Of a DNA stretch of 64,000 nucleotides, positions 19,297 to 27,739 are shown piece after piece (within the stretch, counting starts at the first letter, position 1; the number at the start of each line of letters is the position of its first letter). The DNA lies in NCBI RefSeq assembly GCF_002847015.1, contig NZ_CP025085.1:4898001-4962000 (forward strand), in the 5' to 3' direction. The DNA comes from Prodigiosinella confusarubida (GTDB taxonomy: Bacteria > Pseudomonadota > Gammaproteobacteria > Enterobacterales > Enterobacteriaceae). Position numbers and translations under genes: made by a program. Under the pieces are notes generated by a model, which saw only the letters and a list, made by a program, of their open reading frames with translations, searched no databases and was not told the DNA's origin.

Positions 19297-19318
19297 CGGC
19301 AGATAAATATATCTGCCG
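19297..19318 (+). terminator. Strong hairpin with T-tract on the plus strand
   Basis: Perfect 9-bp stem CGGCAGATA/TATCTGCCG with a 4-base AATA loop, followed by GGTGTTTTATTTTTT. This is terminator-like for plus-strand transcription, although both flanking genes run on the minus strand. In the minus direction the T-tract would precede the hairpin. Confidence 0.6.
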
Positions 19319-19342
19319 GGTGTTTTATTTTTTAGATCATTC

Positions 19343-20050
19343 TCAGATTAATTTTCTAAAATAAATCCGCGCCAGTCCCTCTTTGGTAACTTCAACAGCA
19401 TGCTCCGCACTGAGTGAAACGTGTGTCTCAATTAACGGTATCCCTGTTTCCACATCTCGCTGACGTAATGCCGCGATAATTTCCACGTGTTCGTCGTAAG
19501 CGTTGTTACGTCGACTCGGGGTTTCCAGATCGATCCGACGAAAGAAACGAATCAGAGAATTCAGGCCATCAAGCGTTTCATACAATCGGGAATTCTTGGC
19601 GATTCTGGCAATCGACATATGAAATGCCTCATCAGCCTCGGCGACTTTTGTCCAATCGGTGATAGTGTCAGGGTCTGGCAATTCACGGCAACTCTGTTCC
19701 CAGATAGCCACCGTCTGCGCAATGTCACTGTCGCTGGCTCGCTGGCAGGCAAAGCGGAACGCGGCCTGTTCAATCACCGCCCGCAGTTCATAAAGTTCGC
19801 GTACACCGTCGGGCGTGATATCCCGGGAATAAAACCCGCGGTTAGGAACAAAGTTCATGAAGCCATCTTGCGCCAAACGATTCAACGCCTCACGAACTGG
19901 CGTACGAGAAACCCCCAACCGACTAGCCAGCTCAACCTCATTGACCCGTTCACCGGGCTTGAAGTGATAATCAATCGCCAGCGCTTTCACCACCTCGTAG
20001 ACTTTCTCAACACTGTCCGCGCTCCGCGCGGTTTTCTGGCTGACTGACAC
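19343..20050 (-). CDS. GntR-family (FCD/FadR type) regulator
   Basis: A 235-residue repressor-type protein. The N-terminal winged helix contains ERVNEVELASRLGVSRTPVREALNRLAQDGF, and the all-helical FCD ligand domain has its metal-binding-type residues in AFHMSIARIAKNSRL and H-containing C-terminal helices. The GTG at 20050 is preceded by GAGGATATAAC. It stands between the minus-strand VOC operon and the plus-strand ABC importer and probably controls both; the candidate operator pair is listed separately. Confidence 0.88.
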   Translation of the reverse strand: MSVSQKTARSADSVEKVYEVVKALAIDYHFKPGERVNEVELASRLGVSRTPVREALNRLAQDGFMNFVPNRGFYSRDITPDGVRELYELRAVIEQAAFRFACQRASDSDIAQTVAIWEQSCRELPDPDTITDWTKVAEADEAFHMSIARIAKNSRLYETLDGLNSLIRFFRRIDLETPSRRNNAYDEHVEIIAALRQRDVETGIPLIETHVSLSAEHAVEVTKEGLARIYFRKLI

Positions 20051-20186
20051 GTTATATCCTCTTTATGGTTCACCAACGGTTAATCACATTTTACGCTTAG
20101 GTCACCTTATTACCGTGGCAGAGAAATGGTTACATTGCCCTTTAATTCAATTCATAGCATGGCTGAATTCATAACACAATCACAAT

Positions 20187-20198
20187 GTGAATACACTT
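20187..20198. promoter_or_regulatory. Putative GntR operator, copy near the regulator gene
   Basis: GTGAATACACTT at 20187-20198 is the exact reverse complement of the 12-mer AAGTGTATTCAC at 20564-20575. It lies about 140 bases upstream of the GntR gene start. A shared 12-mer between the two divergent control regions suggests a common operator with autoregulation. Confidence 0.5.
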
Positions 20199-20531
20199 CT
20201 ATCTACACATTGAAATCCAATCCTGTCACTATAAAAAATCATTGCAAGAGAACAGGTTAAATCTATTATTTTCTTTTCTTATTACTCACCGGGTAATTAA
20301 TCACATTGCACCATAATGAATCCCACCGCACCAAACAGAAGCAGATCGTCTTTCACTAAAAACCATATTCAGCCTTTTTTTTCTCTTTTTTCTGTCGCGA
20401 ATAAAAAAATAATGATAGGTGAAAATCTGCGTCATGACATATTTATTCCTTGTTATTTCAAACAATCTTCTAGCGATATTTCACTTCTCTCAATGGCCGC
20501 TTAGCCAGAATTCCACCTGTTTTTTCTGAGA

Positions 20532-20547
20532 TGGCATAACAATTGCT
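20532..20547 (+). promoter_or_regulatory. Sigma-54 promoter of the ABC importer operon
   Basis: TGGCATAACAATTGCT matches the sigma-54 consensus TGGYRYRNNNNTTGCW at every defined position. The predicted start is near 20558, 180 bases before the substrate-binding protein gene. NtrC-like half sites TGCACCA (20307-20313) and GCACCA (20328-20333) lie about 220 bases upstream, hinting at nitrogen control. Confidence 0.8.
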
Positions 20548-20563
20548 GTCTTTTGAATAGTCA

Positions 20564-20605
20564 AAGTGTATTCACTTCATCATTCACTTTGTTATTCACT
20601 TTAAG
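20564..20605. promoter_or_regulatory. Operator region with palindrome and three 12-bp direct repeats
   Basis: The palindrome AAGTGTATTCACTT (20564-20577) overlaps the first of three ATTCACTT units spaced exactly 12 bases apart (20570, 20582, 20594). They fall just downstream of the predicted sigma-54 transcription start, where a bound repressor could block transcription. The GntR regulator encoded next door is the likely ligand. Confidence 0.55.
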
Positions 20606-20737
20606 ATAACAACCTGAAGTGGCTTGAATACAGCAAAGCACACCACGCGGGTGGTGATTGATGACAACACGGCAACGCCCCACATGATGACAGCCGCCAT
20701 AAACGCTGCCTCATTTCATCCAGACAGGAGACGCAGT

Positions 20738-21850
20738 ATGACAGTGCACATTCGTAACGCTTTCTTTGCTTCAGCGCTGATGAGCAGCGCACTTTTTGGC
20801 TTATCCAGACCCGCGATGGCCGATATCACTGTCGGTGCCATTCTGCCGTTGACCGGTACCAGCGCCAGCATTGGTGAAGATCAACGCCGTGGGGTGGAAC
20901 TGGCGGTTGATCAGGTCAATGCCCAGGGTGGCGTCGACGGGCAAAAACTGGCGGTGATAGTCGAAGATTCTGCCGGCAACCCGGTTACAGCGTTAGATGC
21001 CGTGCGCAAACTAACACAAGTGGATCATGTACCACTGGTGGTCGGTGCCTTTTCTTCCAGTGTCACTATTCCGATCGGGCAGTATCTGGTGAAAAACCAT
21101 TTAGTGCACATCAACATCTCTGGCACTAGCACAGATATCCGCAAAATAGGCAAGTTCTCCTACAGTGTTATCGGGCTCGATGATCTGTCCGCCCGCTTCT
21201 CCGCCAAAGATGTCTATGCCATGGGTTACCGTAAAGTCGCTTTCATCGCGCCGAACGGCGCTTATGGTCAGGGTATGGCGGAACAGTTCACCAAGTTCTT
21301 CCAGCAACTAGGGGGCAAGGTCGTAGCCAAAACACTGTATACCAGCGGCCAGTCATCATATCGGCGTGAGTTGGAGCAGTTATCTCGCTATAAGCCTGAC
21401 GTCTATGTTTACACGACTTACGGCCAGGATGCGGTAGTCCTCAACCGCGAGTCTTACGAGCTGGGACTGAATAAAACCCCTTGGTATGGCATGTATCTGA
21501 CCATGTGTACAGCCAATTCACCGGCACAATACACCCAGGGGAAAATGGGGATGGAAGTGGCCGGACTGAGTGACAAAGGCCAACGCTATACCGAACAGTA
21601 CCGCAAGCGCTATAACGAAAACCCAAAATCCGCCTATGGCAGTTATGCCTATGACAGCATCATGCTCGCTGCTGCCGCGATCAACAAAGCAGGTAGTGCC
21701 GACCCCGCCGCATTGCAGACAGCGATGCTAGCAGTGGCGCCGCACTTTGTCGGTGTGACCGGACCACTGAATCTGGATGCTGATCATATGCGCCAGACAC
21801 AACCATACGAAAAAGTGAAATCAGTAAACGGTGCCCTGGCACCTCGTTAA
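20738..21850 (+). CDS. Branched-chain-type ABC transporter substrate-binding protein
   Basis: A 370-residue periplasmic binding protein of the LivJ/UrtA-like family. A signal peptide (about 1-28, ending PAMA) precedes DITVGAILPLTGTSASIGED, the standard start of the mature domain. AGGAG seven bases before the ATG at 20738 fixes the start; an ATG at 20624 would give an implausible leader. The remainder shows two Rossmann-like lobes (VPLVVGAFSSSVTIPIGQYL, KVAFIAPNGAYGQGMAEQF). First gene of a five-gene importer operon. Confidence 0.9.
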   Translation: MTVHIRNAFFASALMSSALFGLSRPAMADITVGAILPLTGTSASIGEDQRRGVELAVDQVNAQGGVDGQKLAVIVEDSAGNPVTALDAVRKLTQVDHVPLVVGAFSSSVTIPIGQYLVKNHLVHINISGTSTDIRKIGKFSYSVIGLDDLSARFSAKDVYAMGYRKVAFIAPNGAYGQGMAEQFTKFFQQLGGKVVAKTLYTSGQSSYRRELEQLSRYKPDVYVYTTYGQDAVVLNRESYELGLNKTPWYGMYLTMCTANSPAQYTQGKMGMEVAGLSDKGQRYTEQYRKRYNENPKSAYGSYAYDSIMLAAAAINKAGSADPAALQTAMLAVAPHFVGVTGPLNLDADHMRQTQPYEKVKSVNGALAPR

Positions 21851-21900
21851 ACGGCGAGTGAGCCTGCTCACTGCACGATAGCCCTGTACAGGAAAGCATT

Positions 21901-22794
21901 ATGTTCCAGTTCATGCTTGATACATTAATACGTACCGCCGATCTATCCTTGATTGCGCTGGGATTAAGTCTGGTTTACGGCCTGGTCCGGTTCGCCAATA
22001 TTGCGCATGTGCAATATGCCATGGTCGGCTCATTTCTGACCGCTGCGCTGTTGCGGATTGGAGTGCCGTTTCCACTGGCGGTGATCATCTCCAGTGGCTT
22101 ATGCGGCGTCATCGCCATGTTATTACACCACTGGGTATTCCGGCGCCTGGTGAAAGCGGGTTCCGCCAATGCCATGATCGGCTCACTGGCGGTGTCGATG
22201 ATCATGCTGGCCCTGGTTCTGGGCATTGCCGGTTCGTCACCGGTGGGCTACGGCCTACCGATAAGTCCGGCACTCTCGCTGGATGGCACCCGCGTATCGG
22301 GTGATCAACTGTGGACAATCGCCATCACCCTACTGCTGTTATCAGGCTTTAGTTGGTTATTGTTTCATTCCACTCTGGGCCGCGCTATCCGCGCACTAAC
22401 CAGCAACCGCGATTTGGCGGCAGCTTCCGGACTTAATGCTAATGCTATCGTGCATGTGGTTAATCTCATTGCCGGTGCACTGGCCGGACTGGGCGGCTCT
22501 TTACTGGCTATGAACTCCAGCGCTTATCTCAATCAGGGTAATGATCTGCTGTTGCCCGTGCTGGCTTCCGCCATTTTGGGCGGATTGGGTAATCCAATGG
22601 GCGCGGTGCTGGGTGCCTTGTTGATCGCCGTGACGGAAACACTGGTGACCAACCTCAATTTTGGCTGGCTGACCGGTGGTGGTTTGGCATTTATTCCAGT
22701 GACTTACATCAATGCCGCCTCATTCATCATACTGTTGCTGGCACTGTTGTTGCGCCCGTACGGCTTATTTAACCGGGAGGTTCGCCGTGTTTGA
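21901..22794 (+). CDS. ABC transporter permease, LivH type
   Basis: A 297-residue inner-membrane permease with about eight hydrophobic segments and the family motifs GLSLVYGLVRFANIAH near the start and GALAGLGGSLLAMNSS in the coupling region. AGGAAAGC precedes the ATG. It pairs with the LivM-type permease whose start lies inside its last codons. Confidence 0.9.
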   Translation: MFQFMLDTLIRTADLSLIALGLSLVYGLVRFANIAHVQYAMVGSFLTAALLRIGVPFPLAVIISSGLCGVIAMLLHHWVFRRLVKAGSANAMIGSLAVSMIMLALVLGIAGSSPVGYGLPISPALSLDGTRVSGDQLWTIAITLLLLSGFSWLLFHSTLGRAIRALTSNRDLAAASGLNANAIVHVVNLIAGALAGLGGSLLAMNSSAYLNQGNDLLLPVLASAILGGLGNPMGAVLGALLIAVTETLVTNLNFGWLTGGGLAFIPVTYINAASFIILLLALLLRPYGLFNREVRRV

Positions 22795-23674
22795 CTTTCT
22801 GCTGCATATCATCACGATTGCCGGTATCTATGCACTGGTCGCACTGTCTTTGAACATACAGGCGGGCTATGCCGGGTTACTGAATTTTGGTCACATTGCA
22901 TTTGTGGGCATCGGGGCTTATGCCGCCGGGATAGGCGCACAACTGGGCATACCTTTTGTGCTATCCGGTGCCATAGGCATTGGTCTGGCGATGCTGTCAG
23001 GCGCTGGCATGGCCGTTCTCGGGCGTCAGCTGGCCGCCGATTATTGGGGGATCGCCACGCTGGCAGTGGCAGAAATCATTCGCATTGTGATCATTAATGA
23101 AAATGAACTCACTGGGGGTGCACAGGGTATTGGCAACATTGCCGCCCCCTGGTCCAGCGGATCGCAGCAAAGTGACAGTATCATTTTTGCCATTGTTATC
23201 CTGCTGGTGCTACTGCTGGTTACCCTGCTGTCACTACAGATAGGTAAAAGCCGATTCGGGCGCGCTCTACGTCTGATGCGAGAACAACCACAGCTCGCCA
23301 CCTGTATGGGTTATCACCTGCAATGGCTGAAATGCCAAACACTGATGTGCAGTGCAGCAATCGGTGCTCTCGCCGGCATATTGCTGGCCTGGTACACCAG
23401 TTATGTCAGCCCGGATTACCTGCTCTCCTCCGAAACCTTTCTGATCTGGAGCATGGTGATGATCGGCGGTATCGGTAATGTTGCCGGGGTATTGATCGGC
23501 GTATTGGTGGTAGAAAGCCTGTACAACTTTATTCCTTTTGCCAAAGACATGTTTCACATCAGTTCTGATATCACCGGAGCGCTTCGACTAGGTATGGTTG
23601 GGGTTATTTTGCTGGGCTGTTTATTAGGACGGGCGGGCGGGTTACTGCCGGAACGACTGAGGATAATACCATGA
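22787..23674 (+). CDS. ABC transporter permease, LivM type
   Basis: A 295-residue membrane permease. It begins at a GTG (22787) six bases after GGGAGG and gives MFDFLLHIITIAGIYALVALSLN, the normal LivM start; the earlier in-frame ATG at 22712 would read through the upstream permease in a non-hydrophobic frame. Family motifs include NIQAGYAGLLNFGHIAFVG and GGIGNVAGVLIG. It overlaps the LivH-type gene by 8 bases and the ATPase gene by 4. Confidence 0.9.
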   Translation: MFDFLLHIITIAGIYALVALSLNIQAGYAGLLNFGHIAFVGIGAYAAGIGAQLGIPFVLSGAIGIGLAMLSGAGMAVLGRQLAADYWGIATLAVAEIIRIVIINENELTGGAQGIGNIAAPWSSGSQQSDSIIFAIVILLVLLLVTLLSLQIGKSRFGRALRLMREQPQLATCMGYHLQWLKCQTLMCSAAIGALAGILLAWYTSYVSPDYLLSSETFLIWSMVMIGGIGNVAGVLIGVLVVESLYNFIPFAKDMFHISSDITGALRLGMVGVILLGCLLGRAGGLLPERLRIIP

Positions 23675-24450
23675 CGCCATTAATGCAGGTTGACGCCGTA
23701 TGTAAAGCCTTCGGCGGCAACCGTGTACTGGAAGGGGTGACGTTTACCCTGAAACAGGGAGAAATTCTCGGCTTGCTAGGCCCCAACGGTTCGGGAAAAA
23801 GCACCCTGTTAAACGCTATTTCCGGTTTCACTCCCATTGACAGCGGCACCATTACTGTCAGCGGGCAGCGTATCGACCGACTGGCGACACACCATATTAT
23901 CGAAACGGGTGTTGCCCGCACGTTCCAACTACCGGCAATGCCAGAAAAAATGACCGTGATGGAAGTGGTGATGGCTGCCGGGACACAACAGCACGGCTTT
24001 TGGGGCAGCCTGTTATCGTTACCGGCCACCCGGCGGGCAGAACGGGCCGGCAGAGAAAAAGCCGGGGCATTAATCGACGAGCTGTTACTGACACAGGTAC
24101 GTGATCTCCCCGCTGCCGCCTTGTCTGGCGGACAGAAAAAACTGCTGGGGATCGCCTGCGCCCTGATGGGGAACCCCAAAGTTTTGATGCTGGATGAACC
24201 CATGGCGGGCGTTCACCCCAATCTTCGGCGTGATATTGTCGAGACACTGCTGCGACTGAACCGTGATGGCCTGTCGCTGGTGGTCATTGAACACGATATG
24301 CATTTTATCCGCGAACTTTGCCAGCGCTGCATCGTGCTGGACAGAGGAGATATCGTCGCCAGTTGCCGTCCGGAGGAACTAGCGGACAATCCACAGGTAC
24401 TGGAAGCCTATCTGGGGCGCAACACGCAAATATTACAGGAGGCGGTATGA
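23671..24450 (+). CDS. ABC transporter ATPase, LivG type
   Basis: A 259-residue ATPase with Walker A GPNGSGKST, signature LSGGQKKLLGIACAL, Walker B VLMLDEPMAGVHP and the switch histidine in VVIEHDMHFI. VARTFQ and the LivG-specific insertion identify the LivG subgroup. The ATG overlaps the stop of the LivM-type permease (ATGA). Confidence 0.91.
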   Translation: MTPLMQVDAVCKAFGGNRVLEGVTFTLKQGEILGLLGPNGSGKSTLLNAISGFTPIDSGTITVSGQRIDRLATHHIIETGVARTFQLPAMPEKMTVMEVVMAAGTQQHGFWGSLLSLPATRRAERAGREKAGALIDELLLTQVRDLPAAALSGGQKKLLGIACALMGNPKVLMLDEPMAGVHPNLRRDIVETLLRLNRDGLSLVVIEHDMHFIRELCQRCIVLDRGDIVASCRPEELADNPQVLEAYLGRNTQILQEAV

Positions 24451-25166
24451 TTACGCTGAACGAGGTGATCGCTGGTTATACGCCGGGTATCGATATTCTA
24501 CAGGGCATTTCCCTGCACGTTGAACGGGCAGAGATCGTCACATTACTCGGCCCCAACGGTTGCGGTAAGTCCACCCTATTGAAATGCATTGCCGGTTATT
24601 TACGACCACGCTGTGGTCAGGTCATGCTCGATGGTCAGGATGTTAGTCAAATCCCGATTCACCGCAAAGTTCGTGAGTGCTCACTGGGGTTCGTACCACA
24701 AACAGACAATGTGTTTAACAATCTGACTATCAAGGAAAATCTGCAAACGGGCGGCCAGTTTTTATCGGATGCCGAACGCCAGCAACGCATGGAAGCGCTG
24801 TGCGAACGCTACCCATTACTGCGCAAAAAATGGCGAGCCACCGCATCAGCACTCTCCGGTGGAGAACGTCAGATTCTTGCCCTGACCCGTGCCCTGATGC
24901 CGAAACCCGCCACTTTGCTGCTGGATGAACCTTCTGCCGGGTTATCACCGAAAATGCTCAGCGATGTCTTTGCAGCGATTCAGGACATCCGGCGCCAGGA
25001 AGATGTAGCTATTCTGATGGTGGAGCAAAATGCGATGGAAGCATTGCATATCTCTGACCGTGCCTATGTCCTGGCGCTGGGCAAAGTCGCCCTGACTGGC
25101 AATGCTGATGAATTGTTATGCGACCCCCGCATGCGGGAATTGTATTTGGGAGGCCGGGCGGCATAA
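24447..25166 (+). CDS. ABC transporter ATPase, LivF type
   Basis: A 239-residue ATPase with Walker A GPNGCGKST, signature LSGGERQILALTRALM, Walker B LLLDEPSAGLSP and MVEQNAMEAL, typical of LivF. The ATG at 24447 follows AGGAGGCGGT and overlaps the LivG-type stop. It is the last gene of the importer operon. Confidence 0.91.
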   Translation: MITLNEVIAGYTPGIDILQGISLHVERAEIVTLLGPNGCGKSTLLKCIAGYLRPRCGQVMLDGQDVSQIPIHRKVRECSLGFVPQTDNVFNNLTIKENLQTGGQFLSDAERQQRMEALCERYPLLRKKWRATASALSGGERQILALTRALMPKPATLLLDEPSAGLSPKMLSDVFAAIQDIRRQEDVAILMVEQNAMEALHISDRAYVLALGKVALTGNADELLCDPRMRELYLGGRAA

Positions 25167-25248
25167 CGGAAGCACATACGCAGTAAAGCTGGTCATCATA
25201 GTAAGTAAGCGCTTACACCAATGACAAACACCATGATACTTAAACGAT

Positions 25249-25449
25249 AAGGCGGCTATGCCGCCCCAGACCGTTGACAAACCTACGTATAGCGTCAGAA
25301 CGGTGATAATGAGAGAGAAGAGTAAAGCATCCGCGCCAGGGATGGCGCGGCTTGAGCTTACAGGGAGGGACTTGCAGCGTCTTTACGATCTTCTCATTAT
25401 CGCCGCTATATAGACGTTGTCATCAAACTCAGGCGGCTATGCCGCCCCA
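25249..25449. repeat. Nested inverted repeat flanked by direct repeats
   Basis: Two 19-base copies of AGGCGGCTATGCCGCCCCA (25250-25268 and 25431-25449), each with an internal GGCGGC/GCCGCC hairpin, flank a long imperfect inverted repeat whose arms are CGGTGATAATGAGAGAG (25301) and TTCTCATTATCGCCG (25391-25405). Inside lies a perfect stem CCGCGCC/GGCGCGG (25331-25350). It occupies the space between the converging importer operon and chemoreceptor gene and resembles multicopy palindromic elements of Pectobacteriaceae. Confidence 0.7.
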
Positions 25450-25463
25450 TCGTTTATGATGGG

Positions 25464-27179
25464 TTAAAATGTCTCCCAGCCATCCTGACTGGCTGGGGTT
25501 TTGATCACAGATAACGACGGTGTTTTCAGTAATACCCGCTTTAGGGTTGGCGATATGGAAACCTGCCCCTCGGTCGACAATTCGCTATCAAGGCGGAAAG
25601 CAGATACGGCCTGATTTAATCTTTCTGCCTGTTCAGTCAGAGATGCTGCGGCTGATGTCGCCTCTTCCACCAGCGCGGCATTTTGCTGCGTCACATTGTC
25701 GATGGAATGGATCGCCTGCCCGACTTGATCAATACCCTTGCTCTGCTCCTGCGAAGCAACAGAGATCTCCGCCATAATATCTGTCACGCTAGTGACCGCG
25801 TTCACAATCTCCTGCATGGTGTCACCCGCTTTACCTACCTGCTCAGAACCCGTTCTGACCAGAGAAACCGATTCGCTGATCAGGCCTTCAATCTCCTTTG
25901 CCGCCTCAGCACTGCGCTGCGCCAGTGTTCGAACCTCACCGGCAACCACGGCGAAACCACGCCCTTGTTCCCCTGCCCGAGCCGCCTCTACCGCCGCATT
26001 GAGCGCCAGAATATTGGTCTGGAAAGCGATACCATTGATAATGTTGGTGATTTCGGAGATTTTTTTCGAGCTGCGATCAATGTTTCCCATGGTTTGAACC
26101 ACACCGGCGACAATATCACCGCCTTCGCGGGCTTTGCCGGACGCATTGCCTGACAATTGCGTGGCATGATTCGCGTTATCCGCATTATGTTTCACCGTAG
26201 ACGTCAACTCCTCCATGCTGGCAGATGTCTGTTCCAATGCCGACGCTTGCTGTTCTGTCCGAGCGGACAGATCGGTATTCCCTGCCGAAATCTCGGTAAT
26301 TCCCTGATAAATTGACTCAACCCCCTGGCGCACATTACTGACGGTTTTTACCAGCGATTGCTGCATATTTTGCAGATAATGCCCAAGTTGCCCTATCTCA
26401 CCTCGTCCCCATTGCATCAGCGGCATTGTCAGGTCGCCAGAAGAAATATGCTCGATACGGGTCACCAAATCTTTCATCGGCTGGATCACGACACGACTCA
26501 GACACAGGAAAGTAAACAGTGAAACCAATACTGCGGCCACAAAACTCCCACCCATCACCATATAACCAAGCCGTGACTCACTCTGCGCTTTGCTATTCAG
26601 GATTTCTGCCCGTTGGGTACGGATAGCCACCACCTTCAACAACACCTCATTGTATGCAAGATCCAGCTTACGGGTCTTTTTCCATTCAATATCAATAACA
26701 TCAGCATAGCGACCATTTTTTACCGCATCCAGCATGGGTTTAAGGCCAGTATTAACATAATCGTTATAACGTTGCTGCAACGCCTCATCCAGCGCGGCAT
26801 CTGCCGGGGTTTTTACTGCCCGTCCCTGGTAGGCCGCAAAGCTCTCTGCCGACTTTTTCAGCCGTGTTTCGGCCTGGGCAATACTGCTATTGGCCGTTTC
26901 CATGTCGCTTTCACGTGCAGCCGCAGCCGCCTGAATCAACATTAGCCGGGCAGCACGCAAGTGATTAGAACTATTTGAAACACCCATCCGTACCTGTATT
27001 TCAGCAGTAACATCGTTAAGAGAATGGTTACTCAGCATCAGAAAGTGAACGGCAAAGCCGATCGACACAGCAAACAAGAGCAGGATGAGACCAATAATGG
27101 CGTTAAACAGAGGCATCAGTCGCCAGTTATGCCAAAAACTCATATCTGACGAACCCGATGAAATGGCTGAAGTATTCAA
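25464..27179 (-). CDS. Methyl-accepting chemotaxis protein
   Basis: A receptor of about 571 residues: short N-terminal tail, first membrane helix ([21 protein letters not shown]), periplasmic four-helix ligand domain, second helix ([19 protein letters not shown]), HAMP domain and cytoplasmic signalling domain with the hairpin tip [20 protein letters not shown]. The C-terminus ends DGWETF, a match to the NWETF-type docking site for CheR and CheB. I prefer a TTG start at 27179, seven bases after AAGGA; an ATG at 27143 lacks a ribosome site. Ligand unknown. Confidence 0.9.
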   Translation of the reverse strand: MNTSAISSGSSDMSFWHNWRLMPLFNAIIGLILLLFAVSIGFAVHFLMLSNHSLNDVTAEIQVRMGVSNSSNHLRAARLMLIQAAAAARESDMETANSSIAQAETRLKKSAESFAAYQGRAVKTPADAALDEALQQRYNDYVNTGLKPMLDAVKNGRYADVIDIEWKKTRKLDLAYNEVLLKVVAIRTQRAEILNSKAQSESRLGYMVMGGSFVAAVLVSLFTFLCLSRVVIQPMKDLVTRIEHISSGDLTMPLMQWGRGEIGQLGHYLQNMQQSLVKTVSNVRQGVESIYQGITEISAGNTDLSARTEQQASALEQTSASMEELTSTVKHNADNANHATQLSGNASGKAREGGDIVAGVVQTMGNIDRSSKKISEITNIINGIAFQTNILALNAAVEAARAGEQGRGFAVVAGEVRTLAQRSAEAAKEIEGLISESVSLVRTGSEQVGKAGDTMQEIVNAVTSVTDIMAEISVASQEQSKGIDQVGQAIHSIDNVTQQNAALVEEATSAAASLTEQAERLNQAVSAFRLDSELSTEGQVSISPTLKRVLLKTPSLSVIKTPASQDGWETF

Positions 27180-27739
27180 TGTCTTTTCCTTTTCAAATAG
27201 AATAGCTGCCTGAATAAAATCAAAGTGGTCGAGCCGCCAGAGAACACAATCCATTGATTTAAAAGAGATTATAAAAAACAAGCATGACTGTATATAGATA
27301 AATGCCAGAATAATAAGGTCATTATTTTGGCAATATCACAATCACTAAGAGTAATACTTACAGCACCATATAATAGAGTAGCTATGTGGGTAATTGCCCA
27401 CTAACTTAATAAATTTAAAAGTTCAGAAAAACGGAAAAAATAATGAGTTACGCGGAATTAACATAATTAAGTGATTCAAATTTATTCCAATCACTTCTTC
27501 ACCATAAAATAATAAGGATGATAATATTAACCAGTACTGGCAGACAATACATATTCAAGCAATGGCTTGTCACAGATAAAAGCACCACACTTGGATAATA
27601 AAAAAAATAAAATACCGTAAAAGTCAAATAAACCGGAACCATGGTCCTTTTTAACCATGACCATAAGCATGGTATATCTTATTACCCCAAAACAGGCGTA
27701 AGATTAATAAAATGATAAAGCCGTTATATATCTATCAAC
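27180..27739. other. AT-rich intergenic region
   Basis: About 560 bases, strongly AT-rich, between the divergent chemoreceptor and exporter genes. It presumably carries both promoters. I see no RNA gene, convincing operator or repeat. The low GC extends into the next two genes. Confidence 0.5.

Noticed and set aside
25249..25449. CRISPR array
   Set aside because: Only two copies of the short repeat, internally palindromic, flanking an inverted repeat; no regular spacer pattern or cas genes.
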